DNA of 64,000 nucleotides. It comes from Nonomuraea turcica. Lineage in GTDB: Bacteria; Actinomycetota; Actinomycetes; Streptosporangiales; Streptosporangiaceae. The DNA lies in contig NZ_JAUZQF010000004.1 of assembly GCF_030718205.1 (NCBI RefSeq), positions 62,001 through 126,000 of the forward strand, read 5' to 3'. How positions within the stretch are numbered: the first letter of the stretch is position 1; every line of letters starts with the position of its first letter. The translations under genes and the position numbers were made by a program. Shown here in pieces: positions 1-7,956 of this stretch. The notes under the pieces were generated by a model. The model was not told the origin of the DNA. It ran no database searches and was given only the letters and a program-made list of their open reading frames with translations.

Positions 1-1
1 G

Positions 2-187
2 AAGCGGGCCTCCATGGCCGCGCACGTCTCCCAGGCCAGCGGCGGCGACAGCGACCGCACACTCGCCGTCCTGCTGAAGGTCCCGCGCCCCCTCTACCGC
101 TTCGTCTTCGGCACCGAGTGGTACGTTCGCCGCGGGCTTCCCGAAGGGACCCGGCTGCGTCATCCTTTCGAGAAGTGGCCCAAGTAG
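2..187 (+). CDS. PIG-L family deacetylase, C-terminal fragment
   Basis: Only the last 61 codons are inside the window; the open frame runs in from the left edge and stops with TAG. The visible tail contains SMAAHVSQASGGD followed by a basic, aromatic C-terminus (FVFGTEWYVRRG). In the PIG-L/LmbE family of zinc-dependent N-acetylglucosaminyl deacetylases, a late His in an AxxxHxSQ context belongs to the active site, and this segment matches that tail. The family includes MshB (mycothiol) and Mca. Which member this is cannot be told from the fragment. The next gene starts 50 bp downstream on the same strand, so the two may be co-transcribed. Confidence 0.6.
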   Translation, partial: KRASMAAHVSQASGGDSDRTLAVLLKVPRPLYRFVFGTEWYVRRGLPEGTRLRHPFEKWPK

Positions 188-237
188 TACTTCCGGAGGA
201 AGAGACCGCCGGCCCTGACCCGGCAGACTGGACCCCG

Positions 238-1305
238 ATGAAGAACAAGTGGCTGCAGATCGCCCTGTCCGTGCTGTCGCTCGGGCTGGCCGTGCTGCTC
301 GTGGTCTATTTGCCGCAGATCGTGCGCGCCCTCACCGGCAAACCGGTCTCCTGGGCGGAGATCGGCGCGGTCTTCGGCACGCTCGGCGCGGGCGAGATCG
401 CGCTGATGACCGCGTTGTGGCTGCTCAGCCTGCTGGCTTACACGTTCGTGCTGACCAATTCGCTGCCCGGGCTCAACAACCTTCAAGGTCTGACGCTCAA
501 CGCGGCCGGCAGCGCGGTGAGCAACCTGCTGCCGTTCGGCGGGGCGGTGGGTGTGGCTCTGTCGTTCGCGATGACCAGGGGATGGGGTTTCCCCAACCGC
601 TCGATCGTGGTCATGACGCTGGTCAGCGGCATCTGGAACACGTTGTTCAGATTCATCCTGCCGGCCATCGGGATCATCGCGCTGCTGATCGCGGGCGAGG
701 CGCCCAACGCGACGGTCGCCAACGCGGGCTGGACTGGCGCGATCTCCATCCTGGCGTTGTGCGTGATCGTGGCCGCCGCACTCTATTGGCAGCGCGCCGC
801 GGACCTGCTCGGCCGGGCGCTCGACGGCCTCACCCGGGTGCTGCGGCTGAGGATCGACGCCTCCCAGGCGTTCCACCGGCTGCGTGCCGACACCGCCGGG
901 GTGGTCAGGACCCGGTGGCCCGGCCTGTCGCTGGGCATGGTGTTCTTCCTCGGGTTCCAGTGGTCGATCATGGTGGCCTGCATGCACGCCACCGGCGCCT
1001 GGCCGGGATTGGCCCAGTCGATCGCGGTCTTCGCCCTGTCACGAGTGCTCACCAGCGCCGTGATCACGCCCAGCGGCGCCGGGATCATGGAGAGCGGCGT
1101 GGTGATTTTGCTCACCACCGCGTTCGCCGTTCCCGCGGCTCCGGCCACCGCGACCGCACTGCTTTTCGGCTTCTGGACATACACTATCGAGATCCCGTTC
1201 GGCGGCCTGGCACTGGGCGCATGGGCGCTACTGCGCAGGCGCAACGGCCGGAACGCCGGCACGGGGTCCCCGTCCGCGATCTCGAAGTCGAAGGCCCCCC
1301 AGTGA
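238..1305 (+). CDS. Lysylphosphatidylglycerol synthase TM-region / AglD-like integral membrane protein
   Basis: A 355-residue protein made almost entirely of hydrophobic segments (about eight), starting MKNKWLQIALSVLSLG. The segment ITPSGAGIMESGVVIL near residues 280-295 matches the conserved P-x-GGxGxxE-like motif of the UPF0104/LPG_synthase_TM family, the membrane half of MprF. There is no C-terminal aminoacyl-transferase domain, so this is the stand-alone form often found beside glycosyltransferases or deacetylases. The frame is open upstream to 118, but the ATG at 238 directly precedes the first membrane helix and follows the previous stop. Its placement after a PIG-L deacetylase suggests a lipid-linked glycan or envelope role; the substrate is unknown. 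Confidence 0.8.
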   Translation: MKNKWLQIALSVLSLGLAVLLVVYLPQIVRALTGKPVSWAEIGAVFGTLGAGEIALMTALWLLSLLAYTFVLTNSLPGLNNLQGLTLNAAGSAVSNLLPFGGAVGVALSFAMTRGWGFPNRSIVVMTLVSGIWNTLFRFILPAIGIIALLIAGEAPNATVANAGWTGAISILALCVIVAAALYWQRAADLLGRALDGLTRVLRLRIDASQAFHRLRADTAGVVRTRWPGLSLGMVFFLGFQWSIMVACMHATGAWPGLAQSIAVFALSRVLTSAVITPSGAGIMESGVVILLTTAFAVPAAPATATALLFGFWTYTIEIPFGGLALGAWALLRRRNGRNAGTGSPSAISKSKAPQ

Positions 1306-1332
1306 CAATCCCAAACCCCTCAGGTGTTTATC

Positions 1333-1355
1333 AATCACGGGCCTTGTGCGTGATT
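1333..1355. promoter_or_regulatory. Small inverted repeat upstream of the AfsR-type gene
   Basis: AATCACG at 1333-1339 pairs with CGTGATT at 1349-1355 across a 9-nt loop, 17 bp before the GTG start at 1372. It could be a weak terminator for the upstream gene or an operator. No T-tract follows. Confidence 0.3.
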
Positions 1356-1371
1356 CATAGGCCCGCATAGC

Positions 1372-4300
1372 GTGGCGGCTGACATGGTGGCGTTCCGAGT
1401 TCTGGGGCCAGTCGAGGCGTACGAACACGACGACGAACTCGACCTCGGCGGGTTGCGGCAGCGGGCCGTCCTCGCCCGACTCCTCGTGGCCAGGGGTCAG
1501 GTTGTGCCGGTTGACACGCTTCTTTACGATCTGTGGGACGACGACGCGGCCAAGGGCGCACAGTCGGGCCTGCAGGTCTACATCTCGCGCCTGCGCCGCG
1601 TGCTGGAGCCCGGTCGCCCGCGCGGCGGGCCCAACCGGTTATTGGTGACGGTCGCCTCCGGCTACGCGCTGCGGGTGGCCTCCGATCAAGTCGACGCGCT
1701 CAGGTTCGAGCAGCTTGTCCGGGCGGCGGGCGAGCACCTGGAGGAGGGCGATCCGCAGTCGGCCCGCGGCCGCCTGGAGAAGGCGCTGGGCCTCTGGCGC
1801 GGCACCCCCTACTCCGACTTCGCCGACCAGCAGTGGGCCGAGGCGGAGGTCAACCGGCTGACCGAGCTGCGCCTGGTGGCGCGCGAGAGGCACGCCGACA
1901 CCGGGCTGCGGCTGGGCATGCACGCCGAGACCGTGCCCGACCTGGAGGCGCTCACCACGGAGCACACGCTGCGCGAGGAGGGCTGGCGGCTGCTGGCGCT
2001 CGGGCTCTACCGCTGCGGCCGGCAGGGCGACGCCCTCGCCGCCCTGCGCAGGGCCAGGAACATCCTGGCCGACGAGCTCGGCATCGACCCAGGCCCCGCG
2101 CTGCGCAAGCTGGAGTCCGACATCCTGGCCCAGTCGCCGGAGCTGGAGCTGGCCGTGCCCGCGCGGCCCTCGCGGCCGGCGCCGGCGACCACCGACACCT
2201 GGCCGCCCCGTCCCACCTCGCCCGTGGAGCCGCCGCCGCTGGAGCCCGAGCCGTTCGTGGGCCGCGACGCCGAGCTGACCAGGCTGACCACGGCGGCCTC
2301 GCGGACGGGCAGGTTCCAGGTCGCGATCGTGACCGGGGTCGCGGGCGCGGGCAAGACCACGCTGCTGCGCCAGCTGGAGGGCAAGCTGGCCGGTGACGGC
2401 TGGATCACCTCCTCCGGCGCCTGCCCCGACTCCAGCGCCACCCCGCCGGGGTGGGCATGGGTGGAGATCCTGCGCACGCTCGTCGGCATGACCGGCGCGG
2501 GCGAATACCAGCAGCTGCTGGCGCCGCTGCTGGACGACGCCGTGCCCGATCCCGACGAGGACGAGGTGTCCGGCGGGTTCCGGCTGCATCGCGCGGTCGG
2601 CGGCTATCTGGCCGGGGTCGCCCGGCGGGCGCCGGTGCTGGTGACGCTCGAGGACCTGCACTGGGCCGACGACCAGACACTGGCGTTGCTGCGGGCGCTG
2701 CCGAGCCTGCTGGCCACCAGCCGGGTGCTGCTCGTCGTGACGTGCCGGGAGAGCGAGCTGGACGACCGCCAGTCCGACGTGCTGGCCGCGCTGGCCCGGC
2801 TCGGGCCGCTGCGGGTGGGTCTGTCGGGACTCGATCCGAAGGCCGTGGCCGAGCTGGTCAGGGCGACGTGCGTCCGCGAGATCGACGAGGACGCGGTCGA
2901 GTCGATCGTGGAGCGCACCGGCGGCAACCCGTTCTTCGTCCGCGAGACCGTGCGCCTGCTGGACGCCGAGGGCGCGGCCGACCGGGCCAGCGCCACAGAG
3001 GTGCTCTCCAAGGTGCCGTCCGGCGTACGTGACGTGCTGCGGCGGCGCATCTCGCAGCTGCCGTCCGGAGCCCAGCAGATCCTGCTGCAGGCCGCCGTGA
3101 TCGGCCGGGACGTCGATCTCGACGTGCTGATCGCCGTGGCCGGCGACGAGGACGCGGTGATCGAGGCGGTCGAGGCGGCCCTGCTGGCCGGACTGGTCAC
3201 CGAGCCGGGGCCCGGGCTGCTCAGGTTCGACCACGACCTGGTGCGCGACACCATCTACTCCGACGCCTCCAGGCTGCGCCGCACCCGCCTGCACGCGGCC
3301 GTGGCCGGCGTGATCGAGCAGCGCACGTCGTCGGACGTGGCCGCGCTGGCACACCACTACTACCTGGCCGACGCGGCGGAGAAGGCGGTCCACTACGCGG
3401 GCCTGGCCGCCGAGCAGGCCGAGCGGCGCTTCGCCCATCGCGAGGCGGCCACCCTGTGGGAGCAGGCCATCGCCGCGTTCGACCGCTCTCGCAACGACGA
3501 ATCGGGCGAGCAGACGCCGGAACGCGCAAAGGAGCGCCTGCGGCTCATGCTGCGCCAGATCAGGGCGCTGGCGTTGTGCGGCGACATGCACGCCGCGCGG
3601 TTGCTGCGCCGCCAGGCCATGGACGCAGCGCTGCCGCTGGGTGACCTGGAGATCACCGCGAAGGTGGCGGCGTCGCTGGCCGTGCCGCACAAGGGCATGG
3701 CGCGCGATTTCACCCGCACCGCGTGGGAGATCGTGGACGTCACCGAGCGGGCGCTCATCGAACTGCCCGAGGGCGAGCAGCGACTGCGGGCGAGCCTGCT
3801 GACCACGCTCGCCCTGGAGCTGGAGGGCTCCTCCTCGCCGGAGCGGGGGCGGCAGGCGTCGCTGGAGGCGCTGGAGCTGGCCCGGCAGAGCGGCGACCCC
3901 GCGCTGATCGCGGCCGCGCTGAGCGGGCGGCTGCGGCAGTCTTACGACATCCCGGCCGTGGACACGCGGGAGAGCATCGGCAGGGAGCTGCTGGAGGTCG
4001 CGCAGCGTTCGGGACAGATGGCCACACAGGCGCTGGCGCACTTGGTGTTACTGGAGTGCGCGGCGGCCAGGGGCGAGTTCACCGCGGCCGACGAGCACGC
4101 GGCCGCCGCCGACCGGCTGGCCAGACAGTACGACCTGCCGGCCCCGGCCGCGGTCGTGGTCTGGTACGGCGGCATGCGGCTCATGATCGCCGGCGACTAC
4201 GCGGGCGCCGAGCGGGCCTACCGGGAGGCGGCCAGGATGACCGCGCGGGCCGGCATGCTCGAAGGCCGCCAGGACCTGCCGCTGATCACGATGTTCTGCC

Positions 4301-4779
4301 TGCACCTGGTGGACGGGCGGGCCGCGGAGACCGTTGACCTGCTGGCCGAGAAACATCACAGCGGCGCCAAGTGGACGCTCGACGCCTACGCGCTGGCCCT
4401 GGCCTCGGCCGGGCACGTCAACGACGCCAAGGCCGTGGCCGCCACGCGACCGCCGGTGCGCCCCGACTTCCTCTACGAGCTGGCGATGACCTGGCGGGCG
4501 CTGGCCGGCATGCTGCTGGACGACCGGGAGCGGATGGTCGACTGCTACGACAAGCTCAAGCCGTTCGCCGACCGGGTGGCGGGTGCGGGCACGGGCGTGG
4601 TGGCGCTGTGGCCGGTGGCGCTGACACTCGGCGACCTGGCCATCCGCCTGGGACAGCCGGACGCGGCACACGACCACTACCTGAAGGCCCTGGAAGTGGC
4701 CGAGCGGGTGGGCGTGCCGCGCTGGGTGGAGGCGGCGCAGCGGTCGGTCAGCAGCTCACCTGGAAACGGTCGCTCGTGA
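1372..4779 (+). CDS. AfsR/SARP-type transcriptional regulator with BTAD, AAA-ATPase and TPR regions
   Basis: A 1135-residue cytoplasmic regulator. Residues about 5-95 form an OmpR-type winged-helix DNA-binding domain (FRVLGPVEAY, then LQVYISRLRRVLEP and a GYALRV end). Residues about 100-255 form the bacterial transcriptional activation domain (LRLVARERHADTGLRLGMHAE to LGIDPGPALRKLE). After a Pro-rich linker comes a STAND/AAA ATPase with Walker A GVAGAGKTT (Lys328) and a Walker-B-like LVTLEDLHWAD. The C-terminal half is Ala/Leu-rich helical repeat of TPR type. The GTG at 1372 is used; an in-frame ATG lies at 1384. Such proteins activate secondary-metabolism or developmental genes, but no biosynthetic cluster is visible nearby, so the target is unknown. 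The 3' end overlaps the convergent gene by 32 bp. Confidence 0.88.
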   Translation: MAADMVAFRVLGPVEAYEHDDELDLGGLRQRAVLARLLVARGQVVPVDTLLYDLWDDDAAKGAQSGLQVYISRLRRVLEPGRPRGGPNRLLVTVASGYALRVASDQVDALRFEQLVRAAGEHLEEGDPQSARGRLEKALGLWRGTPYSDFADQQWAEAEVNRLTELRLVARERHADTGLRLGMHAETVPDLEALTTEHTLREEGWRLLALGLYRCGRQGDALAALRRARNILADELGIDPGPALRKLESDILAQSPELELAVPARPSRPAPATTDTWPPRPTSPVEPPPLEPEPFVGRDAELTRLTTAASRTGRFQVAIVTGVAGAGKTTLLRQLEGKLAGDGWITSSGACPDSSATPPGWAWVEILRTLVGMTGAGEYQQLLAPLLDDAVPDPDEDEVSGGFRLHRAVGGYLAGVARRAPVLVTLEDLHWADDQTLALLRALPSLLATSRVLLVVTCRESELDDRQSDVLAALARLGPLRVGLSGLDPKAVAELVRATCVREIDEDAVESIVERTGGNPFFVRETVRLLDAEGAADRASATEVLSKVPSGVRDVLRRRISQLPSGAQQILLQAAVIGRDVDLDVLIAVAGDEDAVIEAVEAALLAGLVTEPGPGLLRFDHDLVRDTIYSDASRLRRTRLHAAVAGVIEQRTSSDVAALAHHYYLADAAEKAVHYAGLAAEQAERRFAHREAATLWEQAIAAFDRSRNDESGEQTPERAKERLRLMLRQIRALALCGDMHAARLLRRQAMDAALPLGDLEITAKVAASLAVPHKGMARDFTRTAWEIVDVTERALIELPEGEQRLRASLLTTLALELEGSSSPERGRQASLEALELARQSGDPALIAAALSGRLRQSYDIPAVDTRESIGRELLEVAQRSGQMATQALAHLVLLECAAARGEFTAADEHAAAADRLARQYDLPAPAAVVVWYGGMRLMIAGDYAGAERAYREAARMTARAGMLEGRQDLPLITMFCLHLVDGRAAETVDLLAEKHHSGAKWTLDAYALALASAGHVNDAKAVAATRPPVRPDFLYELAMTWRALAGMLLDDRERMVDCYDKLKPFADRVAGAGTGVVALWPVALTLGDLAIRLGQPDAAHDHYLKALEVAERVGVPRWVEAAQRSVSSSPGNGRS

Positions 4780-5254
4780 CGGTCTTGGCGCCCTCGACAG
4801 CCAGCTCGACGCGATACCAGCCGGGGTTGCGGGTGATCTGGGGCCGCCACTCGACGGTCCGGGCGGCGCCCACGAAACCGTCGTGGTCGACCAGGTAGGT
4901 GCGCCAGGTCTTGGTGGCGGGGCTCCAGCGGGCCAGCCGCCAGCCGTACGTCACGCCCTCGGCGGGGTCGGGGTTGAGCAGCACGCTGCGGGCGACGTAG
5001 GACTTGGCGCACCCGGTCCCGCCGTCGGCCAGGACGCTCACGGTGACCTTGCCGGCCTGGGCGGGCAGCTGCTCGGTGATGGGCGCCTCCCGGGCCGACA
5101 GGGTGACGGTCCTGGCGGGCTCGGGGGTGGAGCTGGCGCTACTGTAGGCGGAGAAGCCGACGTACGCGCTGGTGAAAGCAAGGGCGGCCACGAACAGCTT
5201 GGCCGCGTTCGCGGTGCCACTGGCCAGGACGGCTGCGCTTCTCGTCGTCGACAT
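4748..5254 (-). CDS. Small exported or membrane-anchored protein of unknown function
   Basis: A 168-residue protein with one N-terminal hydrophobic segment (about residues 17-36, KLFVAALAFTSAYVGFSAY) and a hydrophilic remainder probably outside the membrane. Two cysteines (in TGCAKSY and the terminal FQVSC) could form a disulfide. The region around TYGWRLARWSPATKTWRTYLVD and WYRVELAVEG looks like a beta-sandwich. The ATG at 5254 was chosen because GGGGTG lies about 7 nt upstream on this strand and the hydrophobic segment then sits near the N-terminus. There is no lipobox. The gene is divergent from the iron-box-controlled DedA-like gene and overlaps the regulator 3' end. I do not recognise a family. 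Confidence 0.65.
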   Translation of the reverse strand: MSTTRSAAVLASGTANAAKLFVAALAFTSAYVGFSAYSSASSTPEPARTVTLSAREAPITEQLPAQAGKVTVSVLADGGTGCAKSYVARSVLLNPDPAEGVTYGWRLARWSPATKTWRTYLVDHDGFVGAARTVEWRPQITRNPGWYRVELAVEGAKTVTSDRFQVSC

Positions 5255-5378
5255 CGTCAACACCCCTTTTTGGCTCACCCCTAGAGTGGGGCGGAGGGGT
5301 TGAGTACTGGTTGTCGGCTGGTTGCACCTTTTGCGGGGCGACTTGCAAGCCGGTGTGGCCATCACTTGCACCTTGAAC

Positions 5379-5397
5379 TAAGGTAAGGCTGACCTAA
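5379..5397. promoter_or_regulatory. IdeR/DmdR (DtxR-family) iron box
   Basis: TAAGGTAAGGCTGACCTAA matches the actinobacterial iron-box consensus TWAGGTWAGSCTWACCTWA at 18 of 19 positions; the one deviation is G at the third W. It lies 21 bp before the start of the DedA-like gene, where a bound Fe(II)-repressor would block transcription. It is also within reach of the divergent gene starting at 5254. Confidence 0.75.
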
Positions 5398-5418
5398 GGC
5401 TTCAGGAAGGGCGGGCCG

Positions 5419-5913
5419 ATGGACGATTTCGCCAGGCCGTTCTGGCTGGGCCTGCCATACTGGCTGGTGGGCGCCATCCTGATCCTCGCCCTGTTCGGCG
5501 CGTTCCAGGTCTACTACTGGGTCGGCCGCAAGCTGGGCGACAAGCTCTACGACTCGCGCATCGGCGTCAAGGTGGGCCGCGAGCGGATCGAGAAGGTCGA
5601 GCGGGTCGTCGAGAAGTGGGGGGCGCTGGCCGTCTACGGGTGCTTCTGGGTGCCCATGCTGCGGCACACGCTTCCGTGGGTGGCGGGCGCGCTGCGGGTG
5701 TCCTATCCCTGGTATGTGGTCGCCAGCGCGCTGGGCTGCCTGACCTGGGCGCCCCTGTGGTGGTTCGGCCTCTGGGGCTGGCTCCAGCTGGCCGTGCGCT
5801 CGCCTGTCACGGCGGCGGTCGTCGCCGTGGTGGCCGTCGCGGCCGCGGCCCTGCTCATGGTGCGGCGGCGCAGGAGGCGACGCGCCGCGGACGAGACGCT
5901 CCTGGTGTCATAG
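5419..5913 (+). CDS. DedA/VTT-domain-like membrane protein, iron-box controlled
   Basis: A 164-residue protein with hydrophobic segments near residues 14-33, 73-95 and 128-148 and a very basic tail (RRRRRRR). The segment GRKLGDKLYDSRIGVKVGRERIEKVERVVEKWGALAVYGCFWVPMLRHTLPWVAGALRVSY follows the DedA/SNARE-associated layout: an amphipathic region, then a re-entrant hairpin with an Arg and a Pro in the F-x-P-x-x-R region. Family members flip or support flipping of lipid carriers and phospholipids. This one is shorter than the usual 200 residues. The perfect-looking iron box just upstream makes an iron-starvation role likely. Its 3' end overlaps the convergent YegP-like gene by 6 bp. Confidence 0.75.
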   Translation: MDDFARPFWLGLPYWLVGAILILALFGAFQVYYWVGRKLGDKLYDSRIGVKVGRERIEKVERVVEKWGALAVYGCFWVPMLRHTLPWVAGALRVSYPWYVVASALGCLTWAPLWWFGLWGWLQLAVRSPVTAAVVAVVAVAAAALLMVRRRRRRRAADETLLVS

Positions 5914-6099
5914 CTCCTTCCCGTTCTGGTCCTCGATGACGGCGTCCACGGCGTTCCTGCGCACCGTCTCGATGCCGTTCACGCAGGCGACCTTGGTCGG
6001 ATAGCCCTCCCCCACCGCCAGCGTCTGCCCGTTGTTCGCGACGAGCGCGAAGCGGAAGCCGCCCTGCCCGTCCTCGCTGATCACGAACCTGCCCGCCAC
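5908..6099 (-). CDS. YegP/DUF1508 family small protein
   Basis: A 63-residue protein. It contains the DUF1508 pattern: an aromatic beta strand (GGFRFALVANNGQTLAVGEGYPTK), then a conserved NGIETVRRNA helix and a basic/acidic tail. The GTG start at 6099 is preceded by a strong GAGGAGG sequence. DUF1508 proteins are small alpha/beta proteins of uncertain role, single- or double-repeat; this is the single-repeat form. Confidence 0.85.
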   Translation of the reverse strand: MAGRFVISEDGQGGFRFALVANNGQTLAVGEGYPTKVACVNGIETVRRNAVDAVIEDQNGKEL

Positions 6100-6195
6100 G
6101 GTCGCCCCCTCCTCCTCGATCTAAGATTCGTTTACCCATGCCTGATGGGGCCTTATGGCGCTACTTCGCAAACGGACCGTTGATCTCCTGCCAAC

Positions 6196-7041
6196 ATGTT
6201 TGGCATGCGTATTGCGGGATTGATCAGCTGTGCCGTACTCGCGGTGGTTATGGGGGTCTCCTCCCCCGCTACCGCGGCCGACGCGCCGAGCGTGATGGCC
6301 TCGTCGGCGTACGTCGTCGACTCGACGGGAACGGTCCACTTCGGCAAGCGGGAGACGCGGCGGGTCCCGGTGGCCAGCCTGGTCAAGGTCATGACGGCGT
6401 ACGTCGTGCTGCGCGAGGCCCGGCTGAGCGACACGATCACGATCACCGCGACCGACGTGAAGTACGCCGCCCATGGCGGCGCCACCACGGCGGGGCTGAA
6501 GAAGGGCGAGACCCTCACGGTCAGGGACCTGCTGTACGGGCTCATGCTGCCCTCAGGAGCGGACGCGGCCAACGCCCTTGCCCGCCGCTACGGCCCGGGC
6601 AAGCCGGCCTTCGTCGCCAAGATGAACGACACCGCCCGCGCCCTGGGCCTGACCGGCACCCGCTACACCAATGCCGACGGCATGCCCACACCGGCCAACG
6701 GCGGCTACTCGACGGCGATCGACCAGGCCAAGCTGGCCCAGCACGCTCTGGCGAGCAGCACTTTCAGAACCGTGGTCGGCAAGAAGCTGCACATGGTGGG
6801 CAAGACCGCGCTGCACCGGGCGCACACGTGGCGCAACTCCAACAAGCTGCTGTCACGGGCGGACGGGGTGCTGGGCGTGAAGACCGGATACACGAACGCG
6901 GCCGGATATTGCCTGTTGTTCGCGGGCGAGCGCGCCGGCCGGCAGGTGGTGGGCGTGCTGCTGAACGACGCGAACGAGCGCCGCTTCACCACGGCCGAGC
7001 AGCTGCTCGACTATGCCGAGGAGCAGATCATCGAAGGCTAG
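6196..7041 (+). CDS. D-alanyl-D-alanine carboxypeptidase, peptidase family S11
   Basis: A 281-residue exported penicillin-binding protein that trims the terminal D-Ala of peptidoglycan stem peptides. A signal peptide covers about residues 1-28 (ending SPATAADA). The catalytic SxxK is S61-L-V-K64 and the KTG triad is K229-T-G231 in GVKTGYTNAAGYC. The second motif, normally SGN, reads S120-G-A122, so the canonical Asn is replaced; variants at this position occur in actinobacterial S11 proteins. There is no C-terminal beta domain or membrane anchor, so it is shorter than E. coli PBP5. The start could also be the Met three codons in (6205), as neither has a clear ribosome-binding site. Confidence 0.88.
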   Translation: MFGMRIAGLISCAVLAVVMGVSSPATAADAPSVMASSAYVVDSTGTVHFGKRETRRVPVASLVKVMTAYVVLREARLSDTITITATDVKYAAHGGATTAGLKKGETLTVRDLLYGLMLPSGADAANALARRYGPGKPAFVAKMNDTARALGLTGTRYTNADGMPTPANGGYSTAIDQAKLAQHALASSTFRTVVGKKLHMVGKTALHRAHTWRNSNKLLSRADGVLGVKTGYTNAAGYCLLFAGERAGRQVVGVLLNDANERRFTTAEQLLDYAEEQIIEG

Positions 7042-7068
7042 CCGGGAGGGGGGCGGAGAGGGACGGTG

Positions 7069-7647
7069 CTAGCCGAAGGTCATGTGGCCCGCGCCGTTGA
7101 GGCGCTCCAGACCTTGGGCGGCGCAGCCGAGCAGGCCCGTGTCGGGCGCGATGCCGCCGCGCGTCCGCGCACCCCTGAGCGGCCCCGACGTGACGGCGCC
7201 GGTGAGCAGGGTGTCGGCCGGGCGCTGGGTGGCCAGAGAGTCGCCCCGGCCGCGCAGGCTCGAGGTGCCGACGGGGCGGCCGTCCCCGCCGAACCAGGTG
7301 ATGACCGCGCGGCCGCGGACGCGGCGCGCGCTCGTGCATGAGAACACGCCGTCGGCCTTCAACGCGACCCAGCCGGAGCGCAGACCGGTCGCCGAGCCGT
7401 CCGGCGACGTGCAGCCCGTGAGCTGGAGGTGGCCGCCGACCGCGGCGCGCCGGGGCGCGAGCCCGACCCACGGGTCGAAGACCAGCGGCCGGCCGGGCGG
7501 CGTGGCGACGGCGCAGATCAGGGCGGCCGGCGAGGTCGCGGCCGGACTTCGCGGACCACCGGCCACGGGCGGACTCAGCGCGTGCGCCACGTCGGCGGTC
7601 AGCGGGCCGGCCGCGGCCGCGACTGCGATGATCCAGGTCATTTTCAC
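7069..7647 (-). CDS. Secreted protein of unknown function
   Basis: A 192-residue protein with a signal peptide (WIIAVAAAAGPLTADVAHALS, cleavage near residue 24) and three cysteines in the mature part plus one near the C-terminus (LLGCAAQGLE). The central section (LQLTGCTSPDGS, then AVITWFGGDGRPVGTSSLRG) looks like a beta-sandwich. The C-terminus GAGHMTFG resembles many small secreted actinobacterial proteins of unknown role. GTG at 7647 was chosen because AGGGAGG lies 5-6 nt upstream; ATG at 7641 is an alternative. It is convergent with the carboxypeptidase, 27 bp away. Confidence 0.7.
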   Translation of the reverse strand: MKMTWIIAVAAAAGPLTADVAHALSPPVAGGPRSPAATSPAALICAVATPPGRPLVFDPWVGLAPRRAAVGGHLQLTGCTSPDGSATGLRSGWVALKADGVFSCTSARRVRGRAVITWFGGDGRPVGTSSLRGRGDSLATQRPADTLLTGAVTSGPLRGARTRGGIAPDTGLLGCAAQGLERLNGAGHMTFG

Positions 7648-7702
7648 GGACCCCTCCCTGGGTAAATCTGTCTAGGTAATCGGCCCGTCACATTCTGCAG
7701 CA

Positions 7703-7882
7703 TCACACCGTACGGCACACCGGATCCAGGCGGTCGGCCGTCCACCTGAGCGAGTGCGCCAGCCGTACGCGAACGCGGCTCCGGTCCCGATGCGGCCTGC
7801 GCGGCGCACCCGGCAGCGCCGCACTCAGCGACTCCCGATATCCCATCGCGGTCTGATGCGCGAGGACGTGCATGGCATCCAT
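7703..7882 (-). CDS. Small divergent ORF (59 aa), unassigned
   Basis: On the minus strand, ATG at 7882 is preceded by AAGGAGGAG with 4-5 nt spacing, one of the strongest ribosome-binding sites in the window. The frame encodes 59 residues beginning MDAMHVLAHQTAMGYRES, then an Arg-rich middle and LRWTADRLDPVCRTV before TGA. Codon third positions are G/C-rich, as expected for a real gene here. It lies directly beside a 30-bp palindrome that overlaps its ribosome-binding site, and is divergent from the LacI gene. I do not recognise the family; it may be a short regulated protein or a leader. Confidence 0.5.
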   Translation of the reverse strand: MDAMHVLAHQTAMGYRESLSAALPGAPRRPHRDRSRVRVRLAHSLRWTADRLDPVCRTV

Positions 7883-7892
7883 CGATCTCCTC

Positions 7893-7922
7893 CTTAATCA
7901 ATTAAGACCTTAATTGATTAAG
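7893..7922. promoter_or_regulatory. Perfect 14-bp-arm palindrome, probable operator
   Basis: CTTAATCAATTAAG (7893-7906) and CTTAATTGATTAAG (7909-7922) are exact reverse complements separated by AC. This AT-only block stands out in a GC-rich region. It overlaps the ribosome-binding site of the 59-aa ORF on one side and lies 35 bp before the LacI-type gene on the other. It probably binds a dimeric regulator that controls one or both genes. Confidence 0.65.
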
Positions 7923-7956
7923 AGCAGCACCACAAGGTCTTCGGTACGGTGGGACG

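Noticed and set aside
1639..4041. Long open frame on the minus strand opposite the AfsR-type gene
   Set aside because: It is Arg/Gly/Gln/His-rich with no domain pattern, a typical GC-skew shadow of a real gene on the other strand.
1372..4779. Secondary-metabolite gene cluster signalled by the AfsR-type regulator
   Set aside because: No polyketide, peptide synthetase, terpene or RiPP genes are within the window; neighbours are housekeeping-like.
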